From: Cyanobacteriota bacterium
Lineage (GTDB): Bacteria > Cyanobacteriota > Cyanobacteriia > PCC-6307 > Cyanobiaceae
Length of the DNA stretch: 63,874 nt
Reading direction: 5' to 3'
Assembly: GCA_026389315.1 (NCBI GenBank)
Contig: JAPLIC010000020.1
Span: 1 to 63,874, forward strand
Below the pieces are notes generated by a model. It saw only the letters and a program-made list of their open reading frames with translations, was not told where the DNA came from and made no database searches. A program made the translations under genes and the position numbers. Each line of letters opens with the position of its first letter. Positions within the stretch are counted from its first letter, which is position 1. Positions 25,953 through 34,267 of this stretch are shown in pieces.

Positions 25953-27386
25953 TCAGGGTGTTTGCATGGCCTTGAGTCCGTCGGCCCGCCAAGGGGCCAT
26001 GGCGATGAGGGTCTCGGTTTGGGCTTGGGGCCGGCCGCTCCCCTTGCGCCGATAGTTGGTCACCACGGCATCTTGCTGATGGGGGGCAAGGAAAGCCGAA
26101 TCCACCAGGTAATAGGCGGCGGCGCAGCCATTGGTTGTGGCCAGTCGGAAGAAATGTTCCGCTCCTGCTTTGTCATCCAGGTTTAGGGCCGCCAAGCCCC
26201 ACAAGCTGGCCAAGCCCAATTTCCTGGGTTCCAAGCGGTGCGCTTCGACCACCAGGGATCGGGCTTGGGACCGTTGCCCCGCCAAGGCGAGCACCGTGGC
26301 GGCGATGGCGTGCAGGCTGCCGAAAGGTTTGGTCAAAATGCCGGAAGCGGACAAGCTGGTGAGTGCCGCTTCGGAGTCGCCCTGGCTGGCCAGGATCAGG
26401 GCCTCCGATAAGTGGTTGAGGGGCAAGGGAAAGGCCGGATTGATCGTTTGACGCTGTCGCCCCAGGGCTTCCAGCGCTGCTTGGAATTGGCCGAGATGGG
26501 CATGGGCCAGGGCCGCCAAGAGCCAGCCATGGGGTCGCTCTGGGTCCAATCCCTGCTCCAGCAGCTGCAGAGCCAGCCGGGATTCACCCAGGCCCAGCAG
26601 CACCCTCGCCCAGGTTCGCTGGCCAGGGCCTGGTTCCTTGGCGATCGTTTGGTGGGCGCGGAATGACTGGGCGGCCTCATGGGGCTGGCGGTGCAGTTGC
26701 AGCATCTTTTCGGCCCGCAGGGCCTCCAGCTCAGCCGTCACGGTTTGCTGGGCCTCGGCTTGACCAACCAGGATTTCAATCTCTTCGGACAATCTGGTGG
26801 GATCATCGTCGCCGCAGGCTCTCTGCAGAATCAGAGTCTCTGTCAGAGCCACCAGGGCTGGCGTGAAATGGGGCTGGACTTTCAAACAGCGGCGCAGCAA
26901 GGATTCCGAAAACGCCAGCTGGGTGGGATCCTGTTGCCGCAGGGCCAAGAGGGCGTCAAAGTAATCATCCTGGACCAGGGAGGGCAAGAGCCCGGGGCTT
27001 GGGCTGACAGGGGAGGCGCCGGGAGGGTCGATCTCCCGCACGGAAGCCTCAAGGATGTAGCCGGTGCCGTAAACGGTGCGGATCAACTGGCTGCCGAGGG
27101 GCCCCTGGGCGAACACCTGACGCAGGCTGTGCACAGCCCGGGCCAGGCTGACTTCGCTGACATATTCATGGCCCCAGACTTCACGCATCAACTGTTCCTT
27201 GCTCAACAGCGTGCGGTTGTGGCGCACGAAGCATTGCAGCAGGCGCCTTTGCAAGGGGCTCAGCGAAACCAGGCTGTCCCCCAGCATGAGCATGCCGTCG
27301 TCCGACAGGCTGTAGGGGCCGAGGCGCCAACCAGTTCCACTGGATGGCTGGGAAATCTTCGAGGCTGGATCAGACAACGTTTGCAT
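25953..27386 (-). CDS. OmpR-type winged-helix regulator with C-terminal TPR-like domain
   Basis: The N-terminal part (about 25-115) is a Trans_reg_C winged helix: LSPLQRRLLQCFVRHNRTLL, SKEQLMREVWG, SEVSLARAVHSLRQVF and RTVYGTGYIL. There is no receiver domain and no membrane segment. The remaining about 350 residues are helical TPR-like repeats (LLGLGESRLALQLLEQGLDP, LAALAHAHLGQFQAALEALG). This architecture resembles CadC/HilA-type regulators and tetratricopeptide sensors that bind peptides or partner proteins. Start is ATG 27386 or 27431. Its target genes are unknown. Confidence 0.85.
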   Translation of the reverse strand: MQTLSDPASKISQPSSGTGWRLGPYSLSDDGMLMLGDSLVSLSPLQRRLLQCFVRHNRTLLSKEQLMREVWGHEYVSEVSLARAVHSLRQVFAQGPLGSQLIRTVYGTGYILEASVREIDPPGASPVSPSPGLLPSLVQDDYFDALLALRQQDPTQLAFSESLLRRCLKVQPHFTPALVALTETLILQRACGDDDPTRLSEEIEILVGQAEAQQTVTAELEALRAEKMLQLHRQPHEAAQSFRAHQTIAKEPGPGQRTWARVLLGLGESRLALQLLEQGLDPERPHGWLLAALAHAHLGQFQAALEALGRQRQTINPAFPLPLNHLSEALILASQGDSEAALTSLSASGILTKPFGSLHAIAATVLALAGQRSQARSLVVEAHRLEPRKLGLASLWGLAALNLDDKAGAEHFFRLATTNGCAAAYYLVDSAFLAPHQQDAVVTNYRRKGSGRPQAQTETLIAMAPWRADGLKAMQTP

Positions 27387-27576
27387 GGTCGTTGGGAGAA
27401 TGGCCTTGGCCCCTGGGGTCGTTAAGGTCAAAACCGGCGAGCCAAGGGTGTTGCATCAATGTTGATCATGGCCCTCCCGGAGCGGGTGCCAGTTTGCGCA
27501 AGGTTCGCCAAGGTTTTAAGGCCATTTGTGCATGAATTGCCCAAATGGCCCCCTGATCCCCCCTGGTTTGCACTCC

Positions 27577-27957
27577 TCAGGGCAGGGCTCCCCAGATGAG
27601 CGTCAGCAGTGAGACGGTGCCGATGGCCATCAGGGCCAGGGCGGTGCCGGTGCCGATGGAGGTCTGGGGCACATAGGTGTAGTCAGCCCGCCCCAGCAAG
27701 ACCAGGTTGCGTCGATGTTGCCGGGTGGCGGCCGCCATGGCCACGATGCCGGTGAGAATGAAGGCCATGGCCACAAGCCGCACGGTCAGGTCGGCGTGAC
27801 CGCTGGCGCCCAGGCGGGTGCGGTTGATCGCCCCGACAATTTTGTCGAGGCCGAAGCCGAAGCTGATCAGCGACAGGCAGGTGCGGATCCAGGCCATCAA
27901 GGTGCGCTCTTCGGCCGCCCGATTGCGCTCCTTGGCCAGTTCGTTGGTGATATTCAT
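27577..27957 (-). CDS. DUF202 (YidH-like) small membrane protein
   Basis: This is a 126-residue protein with three membrane segments (about 25-42, 60-80, 103-123). The N-terminal signature NELAKERNRAAEERTLMAWIR is typical of DUF202. Function is unknown; the family is inner-membrane and often sits beside secreted or stress proteins. Its ATG overlaps the stop of the upstream FGE-like gene by four bases (ATGA), so translation is coupled. The open frame continues upstream in the other gene's sequence but that part is a shadow. Confidence 0.88.
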   Translation of the reverse strand: MNITNELAKERNRAAEERTLMAWIRTCLSLISFGFGLDKIVGAINRTRLGASGHADLTVRLVAMAFILTGIVAMAAATRQHRRNLVLLGRADYTYVPQTSIGTGTALALMAIGTVSLLTLIWGALP

Positions 27958-28946
27958 GGCGTTGGTCTGGAGATCACGCAGCGAAAACCCATGTGGCAGG
28001 TGCTTGTATCCACGCCCTGGGCCATGCGGGCAGCGGGACGGTAGCGCCGGCAGTAGCTCGGGGTGCAAAGAAAAGATCCCCCCTTGACGACCTTGCGGGG
28101 GATGCGAATGGCGCCAAGGTCGGTTGCGATGCTGCGCTCCCTGGCACTGGCGCTGGCGGCGCAACAGCTGGAGTCCAAGCGGGCTCCATGGTCGAGGTAC
28201 CAATCCTGCGTCCACTCCCAGACATTGCCGATCATGTCGACCAATCCATAGCCATTGCCGGGATAGCTGCCCACGGGCGAGGTTCGCTCCCAGCCATCGC
28301 GTTGGCTGTTGGCATAGGGAAAGTCGCCTTGGAACGTATTGGCCAGCATTCTGCCGCCAGGATGGAGTTCGTCGCCCCAGGCATAGTCCTTGCCTTCCAG
28401 TCCGCCGCGGGCCGCCCATTCCCACTCCGCCTCGGTGGGCAGGCGTTTGCCAGCCCATTGGGCAAAGGCCTCAGCGTCTTCGAAGGCCACATGCACCACC
28501 GGATGGTGTTCCCGACCCTTAATGGAGCTGCCAGGACCCTCAGGATGGCGCCAATCGGCTCCCGCAACATAGTTCCACCAGTTGTAATGATTGCCCAGGT
28601 CCACCGAGTCGCCTGGAGCGGCAAACACGATGGAGGCTGGTGCCAAAAGCTCGGGCCGAGCCCCCGGATACTGGGAGACGTCGGCGGGTCGCTCGGCCAG
28701 GGTGCGGTGACCGCTGGCTTTGATGAATTTCAGGAACTGGGCATTGGTGACCGGGGTCCGATCCATCCACAAGCCCCCCACCGCGAGTCGGTGCTGGGGC
28801 GCCTCTTCGGGGTAGTGGTTGTTCGAGCCCATCAGCAGGGACCCCCCTTCAATCCAAACCATGTCCCTAGCGGGAGGTCGGCCGGGGGGCTTGCGTCCCC
28901 CCAAGCCGGCCATGGCTGGGGCAGAGGGGCTATCGAAAAGGCCCAT
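27954..28946 (-). CDS. Formylglycine-generating enzyme-like (sulfatase-modifying factor) protein
   Basis: FGE-sulfatase domain proteins include the copper oxidases that turn a sulfatase Cys into formylglycine, and many relatives with other roles. This 330-residue protein has the complete fold: MVWIEGGSLLMGSNN, DRTPVTNAQFLKFI, KRLPTEAEWEWAARGG, GNVWEWTQDWY and GFRCV. Both active-site cysteines of true FGE are kept (C294 and C299 in FLCTPSYCRRYRP), which supports real FGE activity rather than a degenerate relative. No sulfatase gene is in the window. There is no signal peptide. It is coupled by ATGA overlap to the DUF202 gene. Confidence 0.9.
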   Translation of the reverse strand: MGLFDSPSAPAMAGLGGRKPPGRPPARDMVWIEGGSLLMGSNNHYPEEAPQHRLAVGGLWMDRTPVTNAQFLKFIKASGHRTLAERPADVSQYPGARPELLAPASIVFAAPGDSVDLGNHYNWWNYVAGADWRHPEGPGSSIKGREHHPVVHVAFEDAEAFAQWAGKRLPTEAEWEWAARGGLEGKDYAWGDELHPGGRMLANTFQGDFPYANSQRDGWERTSPVGSYPGNGYGLVDMIGNVWEWTQDWYLDHGARLDSSCCAASASARERSIATDLGAIRIPRKVVKGGSFLCTPSYCRRYRPAARMAQGVDTSTCHMGFRCVISRPTP

Positions 28947-28973
28947 GGGCGTCAGAGCGGGCGATGGATGAAA

Positions 28974-29474
28974 TCAGTAACAACCTTGCACTGAGATCCG
29001 GTAGCTGAATCCCAAAGAACCGGGGTCACTGCTGGCCCCCACCTTGAAGTTCATCTCCTTGGCCTGCTTGCCAGGTACGGCCTGGAAGGGCCCAAACATG
29101 CGACCGGTGCCGATGGGGGGACTCATGGTTTCGTTGATGACCTGCAGGGAGGATCCATCAGTGAATTTCATAAATCCTTCTACGGGATACTTGGCCTTGG
29201 TGTCAGAAGAATTGGCCGTGAAGAAGAATTTGTAGCTTTGGAAGGGACGATCGATCAAGAAGTCGGTGTCCCAGTTCGTTTTTCCCAACAACTTGCCCCG
29301 GCCCACTGACTTGGCCACCACCGGGCTGGCTCCATCGCCGCCGATCGGCTGGAGGAACACACATTTTTCGGCGGCCAAAGCTGGCGAGAGGCTGGTCGAT
29401 GTGAGCAATAGGGCCGAGCTGATCAGGGCGGTGGTTCGCTGGCTGACCATGGCAGGAAGGGTGCGGGACATCAT
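28974..29474 (-). CDS. Exported hypothetical protein
   Basis: From ATG 29474 (or 29471) the protein has about 166 residues and starts with a good signal peptide (TALISSALLLTSTSLSPALAAE) ending in Ala-x-Ala. The mature part is beta-rich with cysteines near both ends (EKCVFLQPIGG and SVQGCY), which could form a disulphide. I do not recognise the family. The frame is open to 29585 but the upstream part has no signal-like features. It is on the same strand as, and 27 bp upstream of, the FGE-like gene, so the three genes may form one transcript. Confidence 0.75.
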   Translation of the reverse strand: MMSRTLPAMVSQRTTALISSALLLTSTSLSPALAAEKCVFLQPIGGDGASPVVAKSVGRGKLLGKTNWDTDFLIDRPFQSYKFFFTANSSDTKAKYPVEGFMKFTDGSSLQVINETMSPPIGTGRMFGPFQAVPGKQAKEMNFKVGASSDPGSLGFSYRISVQGCY

Positions 29475-29687
29475 TGGCGGGATTGAACTCAGCAGCGAAG
29501 TCATGGTCAGCTTTGCAGTCAATTTTCGCGTTGATTGCATTGGTGTTGGCACGGGAGCCATCCCTGAGCTGATCCACAAATCCACCTTAGCCAGCCATGA
29601 TTCGTCAACTCGCCCATACCGACTGCCGCTGCCTCTGCCTGCGCTCGTCCACCGCTGCTAACTTTCAAATCCTCTTGCGGCACCTTT

Positions 29688-31133
29688 TTGAGTGGACCGC
29701 CGCCCGGCTCCCCATCCCCTGCCTCCGAGAGATCGGTCTCGGCAGTTCCGGAGCGGGGATTGACTTCGTTGTTGTCCTTGCGCCAGTTGCTCGACAGCCT
29801 CAGCGGCGAACAACGTCGCAATCAGGAGCTCTTGGCTTCCCTCGCCTTTGCCCTGCGCAGCTTTACCAACCTGCAGCGCTTTCTTGAGCTGGTGCCCCTG
29901 GCCGCCTCGCGGCTGGTGCAGGCCGAGGGCAGCCTGCTGGTGGTTTTCCATGACGACGGCAGGCTGCGGCGAGACCATCTCAAGGCCACCGCTGGCGATC
30001 GTTGCGGCGAGGTGTTGCGGCAGATCGCCGCCCTCCCCGATGGCCCGTTCAGGGCCCAGGCAAGTGGGGAAGCCATCGTGGCGATGCTGGATTCCCTGGT
30101 CCGTCGCTTGATGGGTCCGGCCCAGGTGATGGCTACCTCCATCGTGGCGCGCAATCGCCAACGGGGACGCTTATACGTGTTCAGTGGTCGACGGGGCTAT
30201 TGCTGGAGCGAGGTGTATCGCCGTCACCTCCAGCTCGTGGCCGATCTCACCGGGGTGGCCTTGGAGAACGAGATTCTCCAGGAAGATCGGCGCCGCCACG
30301 AAAGCCTGGATCGCCAGCTGAGCATCGGCGCGGAGATCCAGGCCCAGTTACTACCGGACCGCTGCCCCGTGATCGAGGGGGTTGATCTGGCGGCCCGTTG
30401 TCGACCCGCTTTCCAAGTGGGTGGCGATTACTACGATTTCATCCCGGCTCGACCCGAGTCCAGTGGCAACCAGCGGGAACGGGAATGTTGGGGCCTGGTG
30501 ATGGGGGATGTGATGGGCAAGGGGGTGCCGGCGGGCCTGCTGATGACGTTGTTGAGGGGGATGCTGCGGGCGGAGGTGAGCCGGGGTCTGGCCCCGGATC
30601 GCATCCTTGCTGACCTGAATCGATTGGCCCAAGACGATCTGGCCCATTCCCACCGCTTCGTCAGCCTCTTCTATTCCGAGTACGACCCGCCCAGCCGTCG
30701 CTTGCGCTATGCCAATGCCGCCCACCATCCACCCCTGCTTTGGCGTCGTCAGACAGCCCAGGTAGAGAGGCTGGATGCACCGGGAATGTTGATCGGGCTC
30801 CAGAGCGAGACCAGCTATGGCTGCGGCCAGACCCGCCTCGAACCCGGTGACGTGGTGCTTTATTACACCGATGGCGTCACGGAGGCCACGGGTTTCAGTG
30901 GCGGTCGGTTTGATGAGGATCGGCTGTTGCGGGCCTTTCAGGCGAGCTGTGGCCGCGGCAGTGGCGCCCAGGAAATCCTCGATCAACTTTTTTCGCGCTT
31001 GGACCGGTTTGTGGGGGCGGATCGCGCCCTCGATGACGATGCCTCGATCGTTGTGTTCAAACTGCACCAACAAGTGATGCTGCCCTCCCTGCCAGGGCCT
31101 GACGCCGAGCCCCTGCGACGGGTGCCAAGCTGA
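29688..31133 (+). CDS. rsbU: SpoIIE/RsbU-type PP2C serine phosphatase with GAF-like domain
   Basis: This 481-residue cytoplasmic protein has an N-terminal GAF-like sensory domain (about 35-195), a linker helix ([19 protein letters not shown]), and a PPM/SpoIIE phosphatase domain (about 210-465). The metal-binding aspartates are in [38 protein letters not shown] and DDDASIVVF. Such enzymes dephosphorylate anti-sigma-factor antagonists. The start codon is TTG 29688. In related genomes, as I recall, it directly follows ftsY; here it follows the FGE region, marking a rearrangement. It precedes argH by 19 bp. Confidence 0.92.
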   Translation: MSGPPPGSPSPASERSVSAVPERGLTSLLSLRQLLDSLSGEQRRNQELLASLAFALRSFTNLQRFLELVPLAASRLVQAEGSLLVVFHDDGRLRRDHLKATAGDRCGEVLRQIAALPDGPFRAQASGEAIVAMLDSLVRRLMGPAQVMATSIVARNRQRGRLYVFSGRRGYCWSEVYRRHLQLVADLTGVALENEILQEDRRRHESLDRQLSIGAEIQAQLLPDRCPVIEGVDLAARCRPAFQVGGDYYDFIPARPESSGNQRERECWGLVMGDVMGKGVPAGLLMTLLRGMLRAEVSRGLAPDRILADLNRLAQDDLAHSHRFVSLFYSEYDPPSRRLRYANAAHHPPLLWRRQTAQVERLDAPGMLIGLQSETSYGCGQTRLEPGDVVLYYTDGVTEATGFSGGRFDEDRLLRAFQASCGRGSGAQEILDQLFSRLDRFVGADRALDDDASIVVFKLHQQVMLPSLPGPDAEPLRRVPS

Positions 31134-31152
31134 CTTCCCTCCGAGCCTTCCC

Positions 31153-32595
31153 ATGGCGGCCGACGCTTCGATCCGTTCCCAGGCCTCCGGCGTCACGGGT
31201 GGCACGGCGGCCGGCTGGAGCGACCGCTTTGAGCAGGGACTCCATCCCGCCATCGAGCGGTTCAATGCCTCGATTGGCTTTGACCTGGTCCTGCTCCAGG
31301 AGGACCTGGACGGCTCCATCGCCCATGCCCGCATGCTGGGCAGCAGCGGTGTGATTCCTGCGGAGGAGGCCAGCCGCCTCATCGAGGGGCTGGAGGCCAT
31401 CCGGGCCGAGGCGGCCACAGGAAATTTCCGACCTGGCCTTGAGGCTGAAGATGTTCACTTCGCGGTGGAACGGCGCCTCATCGAACATCTGGGGGACCTC
31501 GGTAAGAAGCTGCATACCGGCCGCAGCCGCAATGATCAGGTGGGCACCGATGTGCGTCTCTGGCTGCGGCGCCGCAGTGACGAAGTGGATCAGGCCCTGG
31601 TGCGCCTGCAGCGGGCCTTGCTGGCCCAGGCCGAGGCCCACGCCGACACCCTGATTCCCGGTTATACCCACCTGCAGCGCGCCCAGCCCATCTGCCTGGC
31701 CCACCATCTGCTCGCCTACGTGGAAATGGCCGAACGGGACCGCCAACGCCTGGCGGATGGTCGCCGCCGTCTCAATGTCTGTCCCCTGGGGGCGGCGGCC
31801 CTGGCCGGTACCCCGGTGCCGATCGATCGCCGCGCCACCGCGGCCGAATTGGGGTTTGGGGCGATCTACGCCAACAGTCTTGATGCCGTCAGCGATCGGG
31901 ATTTCGCGGTGGAATTCATGGCCACCGCCAGCTTGGTGATGGTGCACCTCAGCCGTCTCAGCGAGGAGGTGATCCTCTGGGCCAGTGAGGAATTTGGCTT
32001 CGTCAGCCTCACGGACCGCTGCGCCACAGGCAGCAGTCTGATGCCCCAGAAAAAAAATCCCGATGTGCCCGAACTGGTGCGGGGCAAGAGCGGCCGGGTC
32101 TTCGGCCATCTGATGGGCCTGCTGACCATGATCAAGGGTCTGCCTCTGGCCTACAACAAGGATTTTCAGGAAGACAAAGAGGCGCTTTTTGATGGCGTCA
32201 GCACCACCTTGGCCAGCCTGGAGGCAATGGCGATCCTGATGGAGGAGGGCCTGGAGTTCCGGCCGGCGCGGTTGGAGGCGGCGGTGGGTGCTGATTTCTC
32301 CAATGCCACCGATGTGGCGGATTACCTGGCCGTCCGCGGGGTTCCTTTTCGCCAGGCCTATCAGCTGGTGGGTGCCCTGGTAAAAACCTGCCTTGCTGAG
32401 GGGATCCTGCTGCGGGACCTTCCCCTGGAGCGCTGGCAGGCTCTCCATCCTTCTTTTGAGGCCGACATCCAGGCCACCCTTGAACCGAGGCGGGTGGTGG
32501 CGGCCCGTTGCAGTGAGGGGGGCACCGGTTTTGCCTTGGTGCGGGCCCAGTTGGACCTTTGGCGCCTTCGCCTGGCCGGGGAGACCACAAGCTAG
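31153..32595 (+). CDS. argH: Argininosuccinate lyase
   Basis: ArgH performs the final step of arginine synthesis, cleaving argininosuccinate to arginine and fumarate. It has 480 residues. Family motifs are [20 protein letters not shown], the catalytic-His region [11 protein letters not shown], and the signature loop [16 protein letters not shown] holding the catalytic Ser. It lies just after rsbU on the same strand and is probably co-transcribed with it. Confidence 0.97.
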   Translation: MAADASIRSQASGVTGGTAAGWSDRFEQGLHPAIERFNASIGFDLVLLQEDLDGSIAHARMLGSSGVIPAEEASRLIEGLEAIRAEAATGNFRPGLEAEDVHFAVERRLIEHLGDLGKKLHTGRSRNDQVGTDVRLWLRRRSDEVDQALVRLQRALLAQAEAHADTLIPGYTHLQRAQPICLAHHLLAYVEMAERDRQRLADGRRRLNVCPLGAAALAGTPVPIDRRATAAELGFGAIYANSLDAVSDRDFAVEFMATASLVMVHLSRLSEEVILWASEEFGFVSLTDRCATGSSLMPQKKNPDVPELVRGKSGRVFGHLMGLLTMIKGLPLAYNKDFQEDKEALFDGVSTTLASLEAMAILMEEGLEFRPARLEAAVGADFSNATDVADYLAVRGVPFRQAYQLVGALVKTCLAEGILLRDLPLERWQALHPSFEADIQATLEPRRVVAARCSEGGTGFALVRAQLDLWRLRLAGETTS

Positions 32596-32715
32596 GTGCA
32601 GGTTCTGCTGATTCCAACAAGGAGAGGAACCTTTCCGGCTCGGAGGATTAACGTGGGCTCGTTGTTGGCTTTGACGCCACTTCCACTTTCCGCGTTGGTC
32701 CCCTCTGGTTCTTCC

Positions 32716-33198
32716 GTGAGCATTTTCGTAGGCAATCTTCCCTTCCGCGCTGAGCAGGAAGACGTCGCTGAACTTTTCGCCCCCTTCGGCGAGGTCGTGA
32801 CCTGTTCCCTTCCCCTTGAGCGGGATACCGGACGCAAGCGGGGCTTTGCGTTTGTTGAAATGGCCGATCCCGAGGGCGAGAACCGCGCCATTGAGGCTCT
32901 CCAGGGAGCCGAATTGATGGGACGACCTCTGCGCATCAACAAGGCTGAACCCCGGCCTGCAGGCGGCGGTGGCGGTGGGGGTGGTGCCCGTCGAGGCGGC
33001 TATGGCGGCGGCGGCGGTGGTTATGGCGCTGGCGGCGGCGGTTATGGCCGTGGCGGCGACGCTGGGGCTGAGCGGGGTTCCGGAGCCCGTGGCTGGGAGG
33101 ATCGCAGCCACGGCGGCGGAGACAGCTTCGACCCCGGTCGTACCCGTCGTCGCCGTAGCGGCGGCGGTTCTGGAGATTATCCGGGCGCCGAAGGCTGA
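32716..33198 (+). CDS. RNA-binding protein with RRM and Gly-rich tail
   Basis: This is a cyanobacterial Rbp-type single-RRM protein. RNP2 is IFVGNL at residues 3-8 and RNP1 is KRGFAFVEM at about 43-51. The C-terminal 75 residues are a Gly/Tyr/Arg-rich disordered tail. Such proteins bind RNA, often under cold control. GTG 32716 gives the usual start VSIFVGNLPF. However, another in-frame GTG at 32653 has a strong GGAGG six bases upstream and would add 21 residues. It follows argH by 120 bp, room for a regulated leader. Confidence 0.9.
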   Translation: MSIFVGNLPFRAEQEDVAELFAPFGEVVTCSLPLERDTGRKRGFAFVEMADPEGENRAIEALQGAELMGRPLRINKAEPRPAGGGGGGGGARRGGYGGGGGGYGAGGGGYGRGGDAGAERGSGARGWEDRSHGGGDSFDPGRTRRRRSGGGSGDYPGAEG

Positions 33199-33208
33199 AC
33201 CCGGAGGT

Positions 33209-34261
33209 CTAGACCCCCCGGGCTTCCAGTTGTTGGGCAGCCGCGATCAACACTTCGGGTCCGGCGTCCCGTCGGCAGGCCTCCTGGGTGATGGAGTTGC
33301 GCCAGTGGCGTGCGCCACCCACCCCTTGCACGAGGTGCACCAAGTGGCGGGCCATGGGCCATAGGCGACCTCCCCTCGAGCACCATCGGTCGGCATGGGG
33401 CACCAGGCCCATGACGACCGATGCGGCGCTGGCCTCCTTTCTGGGTTGGCCGAACACGACCCGGTCCACCGCCTTCCAACGCAGCGGATGCCCGTAGGCG
33501 GCGCGACCCACCATGACCCCGTCCATGCCCACGGACCCCTCGTCGGTTTTGGAGCCCGGGTTCCTGGCTAAAACCGACTCGCAATCTTCCAGGGTTTCCA
33601 GGCCCCCATTGAGCTCGATCACCAGGCCGGGCCTGGCTTGTTTGAGCTGCTGCACCAGGTCCCAGCGCAGGGGGGGCACGGTTCGGTTTTGGTGGGGGTC
33701 CAGCCCCTTGAGCCAGGCCTTGCGAGCATGGACGCTGAATCGGCTGGCGCCGCCGCTAGCCACCGTGTCCACAAACTGGACCAGCTCGGCGAAGGAATCA
33801 CGGGCGTCGATGCCGATGCGGTGCTTCACCGTGACGGGTAGACCGCTGGCCTGGACCATGGCTGCCACGCACTCGGCCACCCGTTCGGGTTCGGCCATCA
33901 GGCAGGCCCCGAATCGCCCTTGAACCACCTTGGCACTGGGACAACCCACGTTCAGGTTGACCTCGTCGTAGCCCCACTCGGCGGCTAGAGCGGCAGTTTG
34001 GGCCAGGATTTTCGGGTCGTCGCCCCCCAGCTGCAGGGCCAGGGGGCGCTCGATCGGATCACAGCCCAGCAACCGTTCCAGACGCCGCTGCCGTTCGCTG
34101 CCATCGACCCTGGCTTCTTGAAGAATGTGATCGATGGCCCTGGCCACCACCATTTCGCTGTACAGCAAGGCATGGCGGCTGATTTGGCGCATCAGCACTC
34201 GGAAATGCCGATCCGTGCAGTCGAGCATCGGCGCCACACTGAATCGGTAAGACTGTTCCAT
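33209..34261 (-). CDS. dusA: tRNA dihydrouridine synthase DusA
   Basis: This FMN-dependent enzyme reduces uridines in the tRNA D-loop. From ATG 34261 it has 350 residues and starts RFSVAPMLDCTDRHFR, typical of the DusA branch. The motifs LNVGCPSAKVVQGRFGACLM (the catalytic Cys is in FGACLM), VKHRIGID and IELNGGLETL follow. The frame is open to 34603 but that overlaps the divergent flavoprotein. The two start codons are only six bases apart. Convergent with the RRM gene. Confidence 0.95.
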   Translation of the reverse strand: MEQSYRFSVAPMLDCTDRHFRVLMRQISRHALLYSEMVVARAIDHILQEARVDGSERQRRLERLLGCDPIERPLALQLGGDDPKILAQTAALAAEWGYDEVNLNVGCPSAKVVQGRFGACLMAEPERVAECVAAMVQASGLPVTVKHRIGIDARDSFAELVQFVDTVASGGASRFSVHARKAWLKGLDPHQNRTVPPLRWDLVQQLKQARPGLVIELNGGLETLEDCESVLARNPGSKTDEGSVGMDGVMVGRAAYGHPLRWKAVDRVVFGQPRKEASAASVVMGLVPHADRWCSRGGRLWPMARHLVHLVQGVGGARHWRNSITQEACRRDAGPEVLIAAAQQLEARGV

Positions 34262-34267
34262 GCCCCC

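Noticed and set aside
29597..29887. 96-codon frame overlapping the start of rsbU
   Set aside because: It lies in a different phase over the conserved N-terminus of RsbU and has no independent support.
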